Assembly (NCBI GenBank): GCA_910587375.1
Contig: CAJULR010000037.1
Location: 1 to 20,905, forward strand
Length of the DNA stretch: 20,905 bases
Reading direction: 5' to 3'
From: Candidatus Gastranaerophilales bacterium
Lineage (GTDB): Bacteria > Cyanobacteriota > Vampirovibrionia > Gastranaerophilales > Gastranaerophilaceae
A program made the position numbers and the translations under genes. Below are positions 1-7,214 of this stretch, piece by piece. The notes under the pieces are model-generated. The model did no database searches and had not been told where the DNA came from. It was given only the letters and a program-made list of their open reading frames with translations. The stretch's first letter is position 1. Each line of letters begins with the position of its first letter.

Positions 1-147
1 AATGACGCAGCGAATACTCCTAATGGAAAGAATGGAACCTTTGGCGGTGGAGGAGGCGGGGGTGCAGTTATAAATGAAACAGGAGGAATAGGCGGAAATG
101 GAGGAAGGGGGATGGTGATTCTTGAGTACAAGAGTACGTCGATATGA
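1..147 (+). CDS. Glycine-rich protein, C-terminal end (partial)
   Basis: An open frame enters from the left edge and stops at TGA 145-147, giving the last 48 residues. It has a run of seven glycines (residues 15-21), further GG and GN pairs, and ends GRGMVILEYKSTSI. Glycine-rich tails that finish in a short beta strand of the type R-G-x-V-x-I-x-Y are known from glycine-rich adhesin or tail-fibre-like domains, where the Gly tract packs as a polyglycine bundle. That comparison is from memory. No catalytic residue is visible and the N-terminus is outside the window, so neither function nor total length can be given. The terminator at 333-370 is the first good plus-strand stop signal downstream and probably ends this transcript. 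Confidence 0.6.
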   Translation, partial: NDAANTPNGKNGTFGGGGGGGAVINETGGIGGNGGRGMVILEYKSTSI

Positions 148-191
148 TGTTTCGGGGCCATTGGGCCTCTGGCACGGCTTGAATGGACAAT

Positions 192-230
192 CGTCATTGC
201 GAGCGTTGCGACAGCGACGAAGCAATCCAG
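192..230. repeat. REP-like imperfect hairpin repeat (CGTCATTGCGAGCG type)
   Basis: The sequence starts CGTCATTGCGAGCG and ends CGAAGCAATCCAG. The outer arms ATTGC and GCAAT pair, and the inner arms GTTGC and GCGAC pair around GACA, giving an interrupted hairpin. From memory, closely similar CGTCATTGCGAGC...GAAGCAATCC elements are scattered between genes of several unrelated bacteria, often next to the palindrome seen at 253-278. Only one copy is in this window, so its repeat status here rests on that recollection. Confidence 0.5.
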
Positions 231-252
231 AAAGGTTTTGCAAAAAACCATG

Positions 253-278
253 AGATCCTGAATCAAGTTCAGGATGAC
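253..278. repeat. Short palindromic repeat, copy 1
   Basis: A 26-bp element built from the arms TCCTGAA and TTCAGGA around a 5-base loop, with flanks AGA and TGAC. It matches copy 2 (374-399) at 25 of 26 positions; the one difference lies in the loop side. It lies upstream of the terminator at 333-370. Confidence 0.7.
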
Positions 279-332
279 GGATGTTCATTGAATAGCAGAT
301 AATTAATCAAGTTTTTAGATGAACAACTTTTC

Positions 333-370
333 GGGCATTGATTTTGTAACCTTTCAATGCCCTTTTCTTT
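333..370 (+). terminator. Rho-independent terminator after the glycine-rich gene
   Basis: A perfect 9-bp stem GGGCATTGA / TCAATGCCC (333-341 with 354-362) and a 12-base loop are followed by TTTTCTTT. The T-rich tail lies only on the plus strand, so it should stop plus-strand transcripts, most likely that of the gene ending at 147. Confidence 0.65.
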
Positions 371-373
371 AAC

Positions 374-399
374 AGATCCTGAAACAAGTTCAGGATGAC
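374..399. repeat. Short palindromic repeat, copy 2
   Basis: Second copy of the 26-bp TCCTGAA-N5-TTCAGGA palindrome, in the same orientation as copy 1 and separated from it by the terminator. High identity within a non-coding gap suggests recent duplication or selection for the structure. Confidence 0.7.
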
Positions 400-543
400 A
401 AAGTCAGTTCCTGTGCATTGATTAATATTAGACAAGCATACCAAAGCTACTTTTTTAATGTTTTTATAGGGCATATGTTTTTTTGCAGGGCAAAATGAGG
501 GCGTATTAAATTACCCTGCCTAAAACCCCTTTTTATAAGGCTT

Positions 544-1560
544 TTACATGCTCATCTTTTTGTCTACAACAGGAGCTATATTTTGAAGTTTCCCCAAAAG
601 CTCCTTAAACTGTTCAGGATATAAAGATTGCGCCCCATCGCAAAGCGCACAGTCAGGCGTGTCGTGCACTTCAACCATTAACCCGTCACAACCTGCCGCC
701 ACAGACGCCATAGACATAGGCGCAACCTTGTCGCGAAGGCCCGTTCCGTGGCTTGGGTCAATAATTATAGGCAGGTGGCTAAGTTTATTCACAACAGGAA
801 TTGAGCACAAATCAAGCGTATTTCTTGTTGCGCGCTCAAACGTCCTAATTCCGCGCTCACAAAGGATAACCTCCCTGTTTCCGCCCGAAAGAATATATTC
901 TGCAGCCATCAACCACTCTTCAATCGTCGCAGAAAGCCCTCTTTTAATCATTACAGGCTTGTTCACATGGCTCAATTCCTTTAATAGGTTGAAATTTTGC
1001 ATATTCCTTGCGCCAACCTGCAAAATGTCCACATATTTCAAGAAAAGAGGAATTTGGTTAATTTCCATAACTTCGCTCGTCACAGCCATATTATACTTAT
1101 CCGCAACGCGTCTTATAATCTGCAAACCTTCTTCTCCAAGGCCCTGAAAGGCATAGGGAGATGTGCGGGGCTTAAAAGCGCCGCCACGGATGATTTTTAC
1201 ACCATATGAACTCAATTTTTTAGCACAAGCCTCAACCTGTTCTTCAGATTCCACAGTGCAAGGCCCTGCAATAATCCCAACGTTTCCGCCGCCAAATTTT
1301 TCCCCATTCACCTCAATTACAGTGTCTTCGGGCTTAAAAATGCGGCTTACAAGCTTATAAGAGGATGAAATCTTTAAAACCTCTTTCACGCCATCCAAAA
1401 GTTCAAAATCCCTGGGGTCAATCGGGTTTGCGCCCACAGCGCCAATGACTGTGTGCATATCGCCCTTTGAAACGTGCGCGTCACGCCCCTTTTTTTTGAT
1501 TGTATCTATCGCATTTTGAATTTGTTCTTCACTTGCCCCATGGCGCATTACGATTAACAT
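544..1560 (-). CDS. aroF: 3-deoxy-7-phosphoheptulonate (DAHP) synthase, type I-beta
   Basis: Catalyses the first step of the shikimate pathway: phosphoenolpyruvate plus erythrose 4-phosphate to DAHP, in the cytoplasm. The 338 residues match the Thermotoga-type enzyme, with an N-terminal ferredoxin-like regulatory domain (about 1-70) before the TIM barrel. Visible signatures are AGPCTVES (98-105), GGAFKPRTSPY (126-136), QVGARNMQN (181-189), MIKRG (204-208), CERGIRTFE (234-242), DPSHGTG (268-274) and VEVHD (296-300). Cys101, His271, Glu297 and Asp308 fit the four metal ligands of the family. In this subtype the N-terminal domain carries feedback inhibition by aromatic amino acids. AGGAG lies 7 bases before the ATG. 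It is divergent from rsmE; no other aromatic pathway gene is nearby. Confidence 0.97.
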   Translation of the reverse strand: MLIVMRHGASEEQIQNAIDTIKKKGRDAHVSKGDMHTVIGAVGANPIDPRDFELLDGVKEVLKISSSYKLVSRIFKPEDTVIEVNGEKFGGGNVGIIAGPCTVESEEQVEACAKKLSSYGVKIIRGGAFKPRTSPYAFQGLGEEGLQIIRRVADKYNMAVTSEVMEINQIPLFLKYVDILQVGARNMQNFNLLKELSHVNKPVMIKRGLSATIEEWLMAAEYILSGGNREVILCERGIRTFERATRNTLDLCSIPVVNKLSHLPIIIDPSHGTGLRDKVAPMSMASVAAGCDGLMVEVHDTPDCALCDGAQSLYPEQFKELLGKLQNIAPVVDKKMSM

Positions 1561-1595
1561 TTTTCTCTCCTCTTAATAGTTTTTGGCTCATCCAT

Positions 1596-1604
1596 ATTAT
1601 CACA
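1596..1604 (-). promoter_or_regulatory. Extended -10 promoter element for aroF
   Basis: Read on the minus strand, TGTGATAAT combines an extended -10 TG with GATAAT (five of six consensus bases), about 36 bases before the aroF start codon. No clear -35 hexamer is seen, which an extended -10 element can tolerate. Confidence 0.4.
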
Positions 1605-1630
1605 AAAAAAGTTTATGTTAAAATTTAGCT

Positions 1631-2380
1631 ATGCCTCATTTTTTAATAAATTCAAATAACATAAAAGACGGGTTTTTAAAAGTAAATTGCCCCGAAACCG
1701 TGCACCATCTTGTCTGTGCACTTCGGCTTCAAAAAAGCGAAATTGTTAAATTTATTGATGAAAACAAGGTTCAATATGAGGCTGAAATCCTTGATTTTTC
1801 AAAAAAAGAGGTAGTGGCAAAGGTTTTAAGTTCAGAAATTTCAAAAAGGGAACTTCCATATAACATATACCTCGCACAAAGCGTCTTAAAGCCCGAGGCA
1901 GAGCACCTTTTAATTTCAAACGCCGCACAGCTTGGGCTAAAAGGCCTATACCCATTTATTTCAGACCACAGCACAGTTAAAAAAGAGAGCATTAAATTTA
2001 AAAATGAGAAGTGGCAAAAAGTGGCGGATGAAGCCTTTAAACAGTGTGAGCGGGCAGATTTAATGCCTGTTTTTGAAATCTCCCCCCTGGAGGAGGTTTT
2101 GGAAAAATTCGACCGTGAAAATATCATCATTTTTGCGGAAAAATATGAAAACACCGATATTTTAGCCGCCGCAAAAACCGTCGATATCAAAAAAGACATT
2201 TTGCTTGTGGTTGGCCCCGAGGGCGGTTTTTCAGAAAAAGAATTTGAATTTTTCAAAGAAAAAGAATATAAAATGGCAACGCTTGGAAACCTTATTTTTA
2301 AGGCACCAAACGCAGTGACAGCAGGCGCAACAAATGTTATTATGGCGCTTAATCTATATAAAGAAGGGTTTTTAGCTTGA
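1631..2380 (+). CDS. rsmE: 16S rRNA (uracil-1498-N3)-methyltransferase RsmE
   Basis: Methylates N3 of U1498 in 16S rRNA, in the decoding region of the 30S subunit, using S-adenosylmethionine. The 249 residues are normal for this SPOUT-family dimer. A small N-terminal PUA-like RNA-binding part contains HHLVCALRLQKSE (25-37). The C-terminal trefoil-knot domain has the cofactor signature VGPEGGFSEKE (194-204) and the closing loop LGNLIFKAPNAVTAG (218-232), where most homologues read LG-x-R-I-L-R-x-E-T-A; this loop is divergent here. There is no Shine-Dalgarno sequence before ATG 1631, and an AT-rich TTAAAAT only 7 bases upstream could be a -10 box, so the mRNA may be leaderless. The stop codon overlaps the cca start. 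Confidence 0.93.
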   Translation: MPHFLINSNNIKDGFLKVNCPETVHHLVCALRLQKSEIVKFIDENKVQYEAEILDFSKKEVVAKVLSSEISKRELPYNIYLAQSVLKPEAEHLLISNAAQLGLKGLYPFISDHSTVKKESIKFKNEKWQKVADEAFKQCERADLMPVFEISPLEEVLEKFDRENIIIFAEKYENTDILAAAKTVDIKKDILLVVGPEGGFSEKEFEFFKEKEYKMATLGNLIFKAPNAVTAGATNVIMALNLYKEGFLA

Positions 2381-3744
2381 AACAATTAATAAAAAACGCC
2401 ATAGAAAAAGACAGCTTTTTAAACCTCATAAAAAAAGCCTTGCTTCCATTTCTTAAAAACGACAGCAGTGCATACCTTGTTGGCGGCTATATTAGAGATT
2501 TAGCGCTTTTTAACACGGTTTCTTTAGATAAAGACATTGTCCTTTTTAACCTGGATACAGAAAATGTGGCAAGAAAAATTGCGGATGACATTGGCGGCGC
2601 CTTTGTAGAATTAGATTCTTTGAACAAAATCTACAGGGTTGTTTTGGGCGAAAATTACGCAGACATCGCACAGGGGCTAAATAACAGCGTGGATGATGAC
2701 ATTCAAAGGCGCGATTTTACAATAAATTCCATATTTTACGATTTAAAAAAAGGTGAATTTTACGACAAAAACGGCGGATTTTATGACCTTCAAAAAAAAG
2801 TTATAAAAACTGCAAACCTTGAAAATCTTGAAGATGACCCCCTAAGAATGCTCCGCACGTTCAGGTTTAAGGCAGGGCTTAATTTTGAAATAGACACTGA
2901 AATTTTAGAATATATTCAAAAAAACGGTAAAAACCTTGATACAATTGCAAAAGAGCGCATAAACCAGGAAATTTTAAAGATGTTTCAAGGGAATTTTTTA
3001 GTTGAAACCCTTTTAAATATGTATGATATCGGGTTTTTGGAAATTGTTTTTCCATTTGTGCACAAAATTAAAAAAATCCCCCCAAATACACACCACCACC
3101 TGGATTTAGTCCATCATTCAATTGAAACCGTAAACCAAATTCGCCCTGTTTGCGCTGACATTGCGCTTTTAAGGCTTGCAGCGTTTTACCATGACATCGG
3201 AAAGCCCCTCTGCTGGACAATTGAACCCGATACCGGCCGCCACAGATTCATAGGACATGATGAAAAAGGTGAAAAACTTGTGCGCCAAGAGCTTTCAGCG
3301 CTTAAATTTTCAAAAAAACAGATTGAATATGTTGCAAAAATGGTAAAAAACCATATTTACCCATCTTCTTTGATGGCAACGCCAGAAGGCGCTTCAAACA
3401 AGGCTATGGCCAGGTTTATAAGAAAAATTCACCCTGACGTTGAAGATTTAATTGAACTTGCGCGCGCAGACAGGCTTTCGGCCAGGGGCGAAGCTGTAAC
3501 AGACGATATGGTTCAAAACAACCTTAAAAACCTTGAAAAGCTGCTTGGATACTATAAAGAGATTAAAGAAAGCTTGAAGGAGTTGCCAAAACTTTTGGAT
3601 GGAAGAGAAATTATGGACATCCTTCAAATTCAGGCAACGCCGAAGCTTGGGGCAATTATAAACGAACTCAAGGAAGCACAAATTGCAGGCAGCGTCAAAA
3701 CAAGGGAAGAAGCCATCAGTTTTATTAAAGGTTTAAAGATTTAA
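2377..3744 (+). CDS. cca: tRNA nucleotidyltransferase (CCA-adding enzyme family) with HD domain
   Basis: Class II tRNA nucleotidyltransferase/poly(A) polymerase family, which adds or repairs the 3' CCA end of tRNAs. Head motif LVGGYIRD (34-41), metal-binding pair Asp51/Asp53 in SLDKDIVLF, RRDFTINSIFYD (111-122) and DDPLRMLRTFRF (153-164) are all present. An HD phosphohydrolase domain follows, with HHHLDLVHHS (239-248), FYHDIGKP (270-277), His327 and Asp365, as in HD-containing bacterial family members. The start is TTG, inside TTGA that also contains the rsmE stop, with AAGAAGGG about 9 bases upstream, so translation is probably coupled to rsmE. At least one tRNA in this window (Leu) already encodes its CCA, so repair may be the main need. 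The family also includes poly(A) polymerases and A- or CC-adding enzymes, which sequence alone separates poorly. Confidence 0.93.
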   Translation: MKQLIKNAIEKDSFLNLIKKALLPFLKNDSSAYLVGGYIRDLALFNTVSLDKDIVLFNLDTENVARKIADDIGGAFVELDSLNKIYRVVLGENYADIAQGLNNSVDDDIQRRDFTINSIFYDLKKGEFYDKNGGFYDLQKKVIKTANLENLEDDPLRMLRTFRFKAGLNFEIDTEILEYIQKNGKNLDTIAKERINQEILKMFQGNFLVETLLNMYDIGFLEIVFPFVHKIKKIPPNTHHHLDLVHHSIETVNQIRPVCADIALLRLAAFYHDIGKPLCWTIEPDTGRHRFIGHDEKGEKLVRQELSALKFSKKQIEYVAKMVKNHIYPSSLMATPEGASNKAMARFIRKIHPDVEDLIELARADRLSARGEAVTDDMVQNNLKNLEKLLGYYKEIKESLKELPKLLDGREIMDILQIQATPKLGAIINELKEAQIAGSVKTREEAISFIKGLKI

Positions 3745-3752
3745 ACACACAG

Positions 3753-3949
3753 AAAAAGTGTGAAAATGTATTTTTAATACCGGGTCTGCAATGGTCAAAG
3801 AGCTATTAAGCTCATCTTTTATTGCTCGCAAACTCAACCCTGCCTTAAGCTAAGAAGGCAGGGTTTCAAACATACTCGCTTTATACATTCGCTAAATATC
3901 TCTAATGTCCTTATGCTAACGGTATTAAAAATACATTTTCACACTTTTT
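3753..3949. repeat. 197-bp concentric palindromic element (MITE-like or giant hairpin)
   Basis: Perfect 30-bp inverted repeats form the ends (3753-3782 and 3920-3949; outer end AAAAAGTGTGAAAATG, inner end AATACCG). Exactly at the centre is a second perfect stem of 11 bp, AACCCTGCCTT / AAGGCAGGGTT (3836-3846 and 3855-3865), with an 8-base loop. The centres of the two dyads agree within one base. The arms between them pair only partly, for example AGAGCTATTAAGC against AGAGATATTTAGC. The element begins 8 bases after the cca stop and its right end runs into a T-run (3945-3951), so it could also stop cca transcription. It encodes no protein. No clean target-site duplication is visible. It could be a miniature transposable element, or a REP-type structural element. 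Confidence 0.75.
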
Positions 3950-4027
3950 TTAAAATAAAAGCTTATGTAAAGTTTTGTAACAAATAAAACAAACTCTGCA
4001 ATTTTATATTTTGTATATACTTTATAT

Positions 4028-4169
4028 ATATGTAAGAGATAACAAAACAAAAAAAACTAAAACGCAACCTAAACAAACATTTAATAAACACGATTTTTCC
4101 ACACAAAAACCTAACTTCCTAACCTTCCCTTCCTATTAAAGATTTACTCCCGTTTTGGGAGTTTTTTTT
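4028..4169 (+). ncRNA. Candidate small RNA: G-poor, C-rich body ending in a terminator
   Basis: About 115 bases (4030-4145) contain very few G residues and no open frame, then end in a strong terminator with no gene in front of it. A TATACT hexamer at 4016-4021 is a possible -10 box; no good -35 is seen, so the 5' end is approximate. A pyrimidine-rich stretch CTTCCTAACCTTCCCTTCCT (4115-4134) would stay single-stranded and is complementary to purine-rich Shine-Dalgarno sequences, as in the C-rich regulatory RNAs of Firmicutes and Helicobacter. The alternative is that this is only the long 3' end of the cca transcript. Existence and role are inferences. Confidence 0.35.
4146..4169 (+). terminator. 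Strong rho-independent terminator
   Basis: ACTCCC-GTTTT-GGGAGT stem-loop (4146-4162) followed by a run of eight T residues (4162-4169). The T-run exists only in the plus-strand direction. It protects the convergent minus-strand operon that ends at 4269 from transcripts coming from cca or the candidate small RNA. Confidence 0.85.
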
Positions 4170-4268
4170 ATGTCAAAATCCCGATATGCTGCGCCCAGCT
4201 ATGCCCAGGCCAAATATGATAAACGAAAACCTGCCCGCTAAAATTCAACCTGCACGAAGTCCAAACGC

Positions 4269-5717
4269 TTAATATTTCGCATTATAATATTTCAAATTTT
4301 TAAATGAATCCGCAGCGCCTGTCACAAAACATTGCTTGTCTTCGACATTTTCTAACCCCGCACCAAAAACCTCATTTTGAAAATTAATCGCAAAGTTTAT
4401 ATGACTTTTTACATTTGCATAATCTTCCGGCCTTGTGTCAGGGTTATAATATGCAAGAAAAGTATTGAAATAATATTTATAATCCTTTTTTGCCTCTTCG
4501 AGATATTTTTCTTCATTTGGATAATAATCCACAAGCCTTGGCCCATGGTCGCCCATGATAATTACTATCGGCTTCTCGCCGCCTTTTGCAAAAATTTTAT
4601 CCAAAAATTCAAGTGTCTTATTATCTGCAAATTTTAAATATTCAAGATAAAACTCTCGGTTTAAAATAAAAACATCATTTACCATAGGGTCGTTTATATC
4701 TGAATTTATCTCGCCATCCTTATTGAAAACATAAGGTGCATGCGGCATTAAAAAATGTGCAAAGAAAAGATGTTTTGAGCCGCTTTTTGAAAAAACATTA
4801 TCCGCATAATCAAATGCTTCCTGCATTTCTTTAGCTTTATTCTCTGAATTAAAATTTATGGAATAATACAAGGCAGTATTACCAATAAAAAGCTCTGCCG
4901 CCGTTTGGAAATCATCCTCTCCAAGAGTGTGAAAATTGTCTATAACCCCCCTCTTGATATGAATATCCATCGGCCAGGAATTTAGATAATAAATTTTATA
5001 TCCGACTTTTTTTGCCAATGCAAATAACCGGGCTTTGTTTATTGCCCTTGATGGCGTATTATACGGCAAGCTCTGAACATAGCAGGCGTTTAAAAATGAT
5101 GGAATGGCCGCAACAGTCTTTGTATAGTTGCTCTCCATATCCTTAAATACAATAAAGCCCTTGTCTTCAAGCTTTTTTAAAAAATCGTCATTGTTTGTGC
5201 CAAGGTGTTTTAGCGTGCGGTTTCCAGCATGCGCGTCAAGAAGAATAATGTAAATGTTCCTTGTCGGGTTTTTTAAACCCCCTTTTTTACTGTTAAAAGC
5301 TGCCTTGCTGAAATTTGGAAGGCTAAAATTCTCTCTAATCACCATGCCTGCAGCATTTAAAAAAGAAAGCACCAAAAGGGTTATCCCAAAAGGCCTTAGG
5401 AAATCTAAAACTTTTTTAGAATCCAAAAACTTTATAACAACAAACCCAAAAACACAAAGCCCAATAAAAACTGAAACAAAAGCAGGCATAGTGTTAAAAT
5501 TCAAAGACAAAACACAAATTGCAATTAAAGAAGCAATAATAGATTTTGCTTCATCCTTCAAAACAACCTTAAAAGCAAAAAAGAATACATAAAAAAGCGC
5601 CATCACGGCAAAAACAAATAAAAGCGCCCACAATGGAGAAATTCTTGTGAAATTTTGCGCCCAAAGATATATAAATTTATACGCTGAAATTATGCTAAAA
5701 AGAAATACCTGTCCCAT
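4269..5717 (-). CDS. Membrane sulfatase-family protein (alkaline phosphatase superfamily)
   Basis: 482 residues. The first about 127 carry four or five hydrophobic segments (roughly 5-20, 29-52, 58-97, 109-127), followed by a sulfatase/phosphoglycerol- or phosphoethanolamine-transferase-like domain that should face outward. Visible metal-site motifs are IILLDAHAGN (157-166), SNYTKT (196-201, with Thr199/Thr201 where the family has its Thr or formylglycine nucleophile), HFLMPHAPYVF (321-331) and IIMGDHGPR (386-394). With Thr rather than Cys/Ser-x-Pro-x-Arg, it is more likely a transferase or phosphodiesterase than a true sulfatase. It is the third gene of a minus-strand operon, 75 bases after the methyltransferase gene. 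The Shine-Dalgarno is weak (AAGAGG, 15 bases upstream). A role in modifying a surface polymer is inferred from family and context; the substrate is unknown. Confidence 0.8.
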   Translation of the reverse strand: MGQVFLFSIISAYKFIYLWAQNFTRISPLWALLFVFAVMALFYVFFFAFKVVLKDEAKSIIASLIAICVLSLNFNTMPAFVSVFIGLCVFGFVVIKFLDSKKVLDFLRPFGITLLVLSFLNAAGMVIRENFSLPNFSKAAFNSKKGGLKNPTRNIYIILLDAHAGNRTLKHLGTNNDDFLKKLEDKGFIVFKDMESNYTKTVAAIPSFLNACYVQSLPYNTPSRAINKARLFALAKKVGYKIYYLNSWPMDIHIKRGVIDNFHTLGEDDFQTAAELFIGNTALYYSINFNSENKAKEMQEAFDYADNVFSKSGSKHLFFAHFLMPHAPYVFNKDGEINSDINDPMVNDVFILNREFYLEYLKFADNKTLEFLDKIFAKGGEKPIVIIMGDHGPRLVDYYPNEEKYLEEAKKDYKYYFNTFLAYYNPDTRPEDYANVKSHINFAINFQNEVFGAGLENVEDKQCFVTGAADSFKNLKYYNAKY

Positions 5718-5792
5718 TTTTCTTGCTTAAACCTCTTTTTTCTGTTGCAAACCTCTTCCGCTAAAACTTATACCCCAGCGAGCCATACGAAA

Positions 5793-7214
5793 TCAATTGC
5801 GCTCCATTAAATACAATATACGCCTTGTGCCCGGAATTTGTTTTGTTTCCAATATTTTGTAAAACCCGCCAAATGCCGCTTCAAAACCCTCTTTTGTATA
5901 ATCATCAAAAATATCTTCACGGTTTAAAAGCATATTTTGCACTTTTGAATCATCCTTTTGAACAAATTCAATAATTAAATGTTTTGAAAATTCGGCAAAA
6001 TATTTCGCCTGAAAAGCAAAAGGAACGTTATAAGTTATCCTAAGATGGTGCATTAGGGCAAGCGCCAAAACCAAATCCACATCTTTAGCGCGCGCATTCA
6101 GGGTTTTTCTTTCTTTATTATCAAACCCAAGTGCCGGCGTCGGGTTTACAATGTCAAAAATTAAAGGAAAAATATTCTTTTCGCCGCAAGCCTTCGCTTC
6201 AAGGTAATTTTTCTCAATTGCAAGCGGGTCAATGTCAAAAGCTTTCACCTCGGCCCCTTTTGCAGAAAAAATTCTTGAAAAAACGCCCGTGTTTGCGCCA
6301 AAATCCCAGACTTTTTCAGGCAAAAGCCTTTCTCTGAAACCATTTATAATCTCTTTTTTGGCTTCAAACCCATCTTCAGTGTAGTTTGTGTTTGAATAAT
6401 ACTCATCCCATTCGGTTTTATACTTTGAAAGGTTAATATTTGTAACAGTGTCGTAAAGGTTGTTTACAATATTTAAAAGAGATTGTTTTGAAACCTTCAC
6501 ATCCGCCGTTTTTACTTTATTATCCGAATATTTATTCTGCATTTTTGAATGAATGTGAATGTGCGCCAAAAGGTTTGGATTAAATTTTGTCTTATTTGGC
6601 AAAAGCTTTGATGTCAAATCAAGCGGAATGCCATTTATATTGCCTAAAAGCAAGTTTTGCAATCTTAAATCCTTATACGCAATTAAACAAAGCGGACACA
6701 AAAAATTCTCGCAAAACTGCCTGTAGGCTGCCCATGGCCTTTCTTTAAAATCTTCAAAAGAAGATGTGTCAATTAAAACGGGCCTGTTTTCTAAAAACTG
6801 AATGTTAAATGGCGTCGCGTCTTTAAGTGTCATATCAAATTCAAGCGCAATCTTTTGAATTTCAAGTGTTGCAAGGGCTGCGTCTTTAAACTCTGAAAAG
6901 CACCATTCATAAGGATATGAAACAAAAACCTCTTTAGGCTTTATTATAATCTCGTCTTCAATTTCAGCGCCATCATTTAAGACGCCGGAACTTTCAACCC
7001 CGCTTAAAACCTCCCCGCACTCTTCATGCGGCACAATCAGCCCTTTTGATATGAGCTTTTCATAAAGCCCTGAATTCATAAATTTTCTGTAGGTTTCAGC
7101 GTATTTTTTGCCAATTTTTCTATATACGACACCATCTTTGTAAAACACCCTTGCAGAAGGGTCCTTAAAGGATGAAGGCTCAATTTCGCACGCTTCGGAG
7201 TTATTTTTGTTCAT
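5793..7214 (-). CDS. Two-part protein: kinase-like N-terminus, class I SAM methyltransferase C-terminus
   Basis: The start at 7214 (473 residues, beginning MNKNNSEAC) is chosen because AGAAGGA lies 6 bases upstream; a longer frame to 7283 would run through most of the upstream gene. Residues about 20-160 start with FYKDGVVYRKIG and contain LKDATPFNIQF (130-140) and VLIDTSSFED (146-155). This resembles the D-x4-N...D catalytic pattern of kinase or aminoglycoside-phosphotransferase folds, in degenerate form. Residues about 290-473 are a Rossmann methyltransferase: VWDFGANTGVFS (302-313, motif I), FDIDPLAIEKN (326-336, acidic loop) and LVLALALMHHL (381-391). The C-terminal part resembles methyltransferases annotated near O-antigen and nodulation-factor genes. 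It overlaps the LDPGTGS gene by 14 bases, indicating coupling. The acceptor is unknown. Confidence 0.75.
   Translation of the reverse strand: MNKNNSEACEIEPSSFKDPSARVFYKDGVVYRKIGKKYAETYRKFMNSGLYEKLISKGLIVPHEECGEVLSGVESSGVLNDGAEIEDEIIIKPKEVFVSYPYEWCFSEFKDAALATLEIQKIALEFDMTLKDATPFNIQFLENRPVLIDTSSFEDFKERPWAAYRQFCENFLCPLCLIAYKDLRLQNLLLGNINGIPLDLTSKLLPNKTKFNPNLLAHIHIHSKMQNKYSDNKVKTADVKVSKQSLLNIVNNLYDTVTNINLSKYKTEWDEYYSNTNYTEDGFEAKKEIINGFRERLLPEKVWDFGANTGVFSRIFSAKGAEVKAFDIDPLAIEKNYLEAKACGEKNIFPLIFDIVNPTPALGFDNKERKTLNARAKDVDLVLALALMHHLRITYNVPFAFQAKYFAEFSKHLIIEFVQKDDSKVQNMLLNREDIFDDYTKEGFEAAFGGFYKILETKQIPGTRRILYLMERN

Larger units (their letters stand above)
148..543. other. 396-bp intergenic region with REP-like repeats and a terminator
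   Basis: No gene is visible on either strand. The gap lies between the end of the glycine-rich gene (+) and the end of aroF (-), so it is a convergent spacer. It holds one hairpin repeat (192-230), two copies of a second short palindrome (253-278 and 374-399), a terminator hairpin between those copies (333-370), and a weak inverted repeat GCAGGG/CCCTGC (485-490 and 514-519) just beyond the aroF stop. That last repeat is followed on the minus strand by an A-run rather than a T-run, so it is not a convincing aroF terminator. Confidence 0.6.

Noticed and set aside
659..1360. Open frames opposite aroF
   Set aside because: They lie antisense to a clearly conserved gene with all catalytic residues and have no family features.
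3836..3865. Central hairpin alone as a terminator of cca
   Set aside because: No T-run follows the central stem; any termination would need the outer arms and the T-run at 3945-3951.
3753..3949. Integron attC site
   Set aside because: The size and fold are roughly similar, but no integrase, no cassette series and no recognisable core sites are present.
4170..4241. 23-residue open frame MSKSRYAAPSYAQAKYDKRK... just after the strong terminator
   Set aside because: It starts inside the terminator T-run, its only possible ribosome site (GGGAG) is the terminator stem, and no homologue is recognised. The composition looks protein-like, so conservation in relatives would revive it.
5729..5757. Direct repeat AAACCTCTT, 20 bases apart, between methyltransferase and sulfatase-family genes
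   Set aside because: Nine-base repeat in A/T-rich DNA reading as AAGAGG on the coding strand; likely chance or a doubled ribosome-site remnant.
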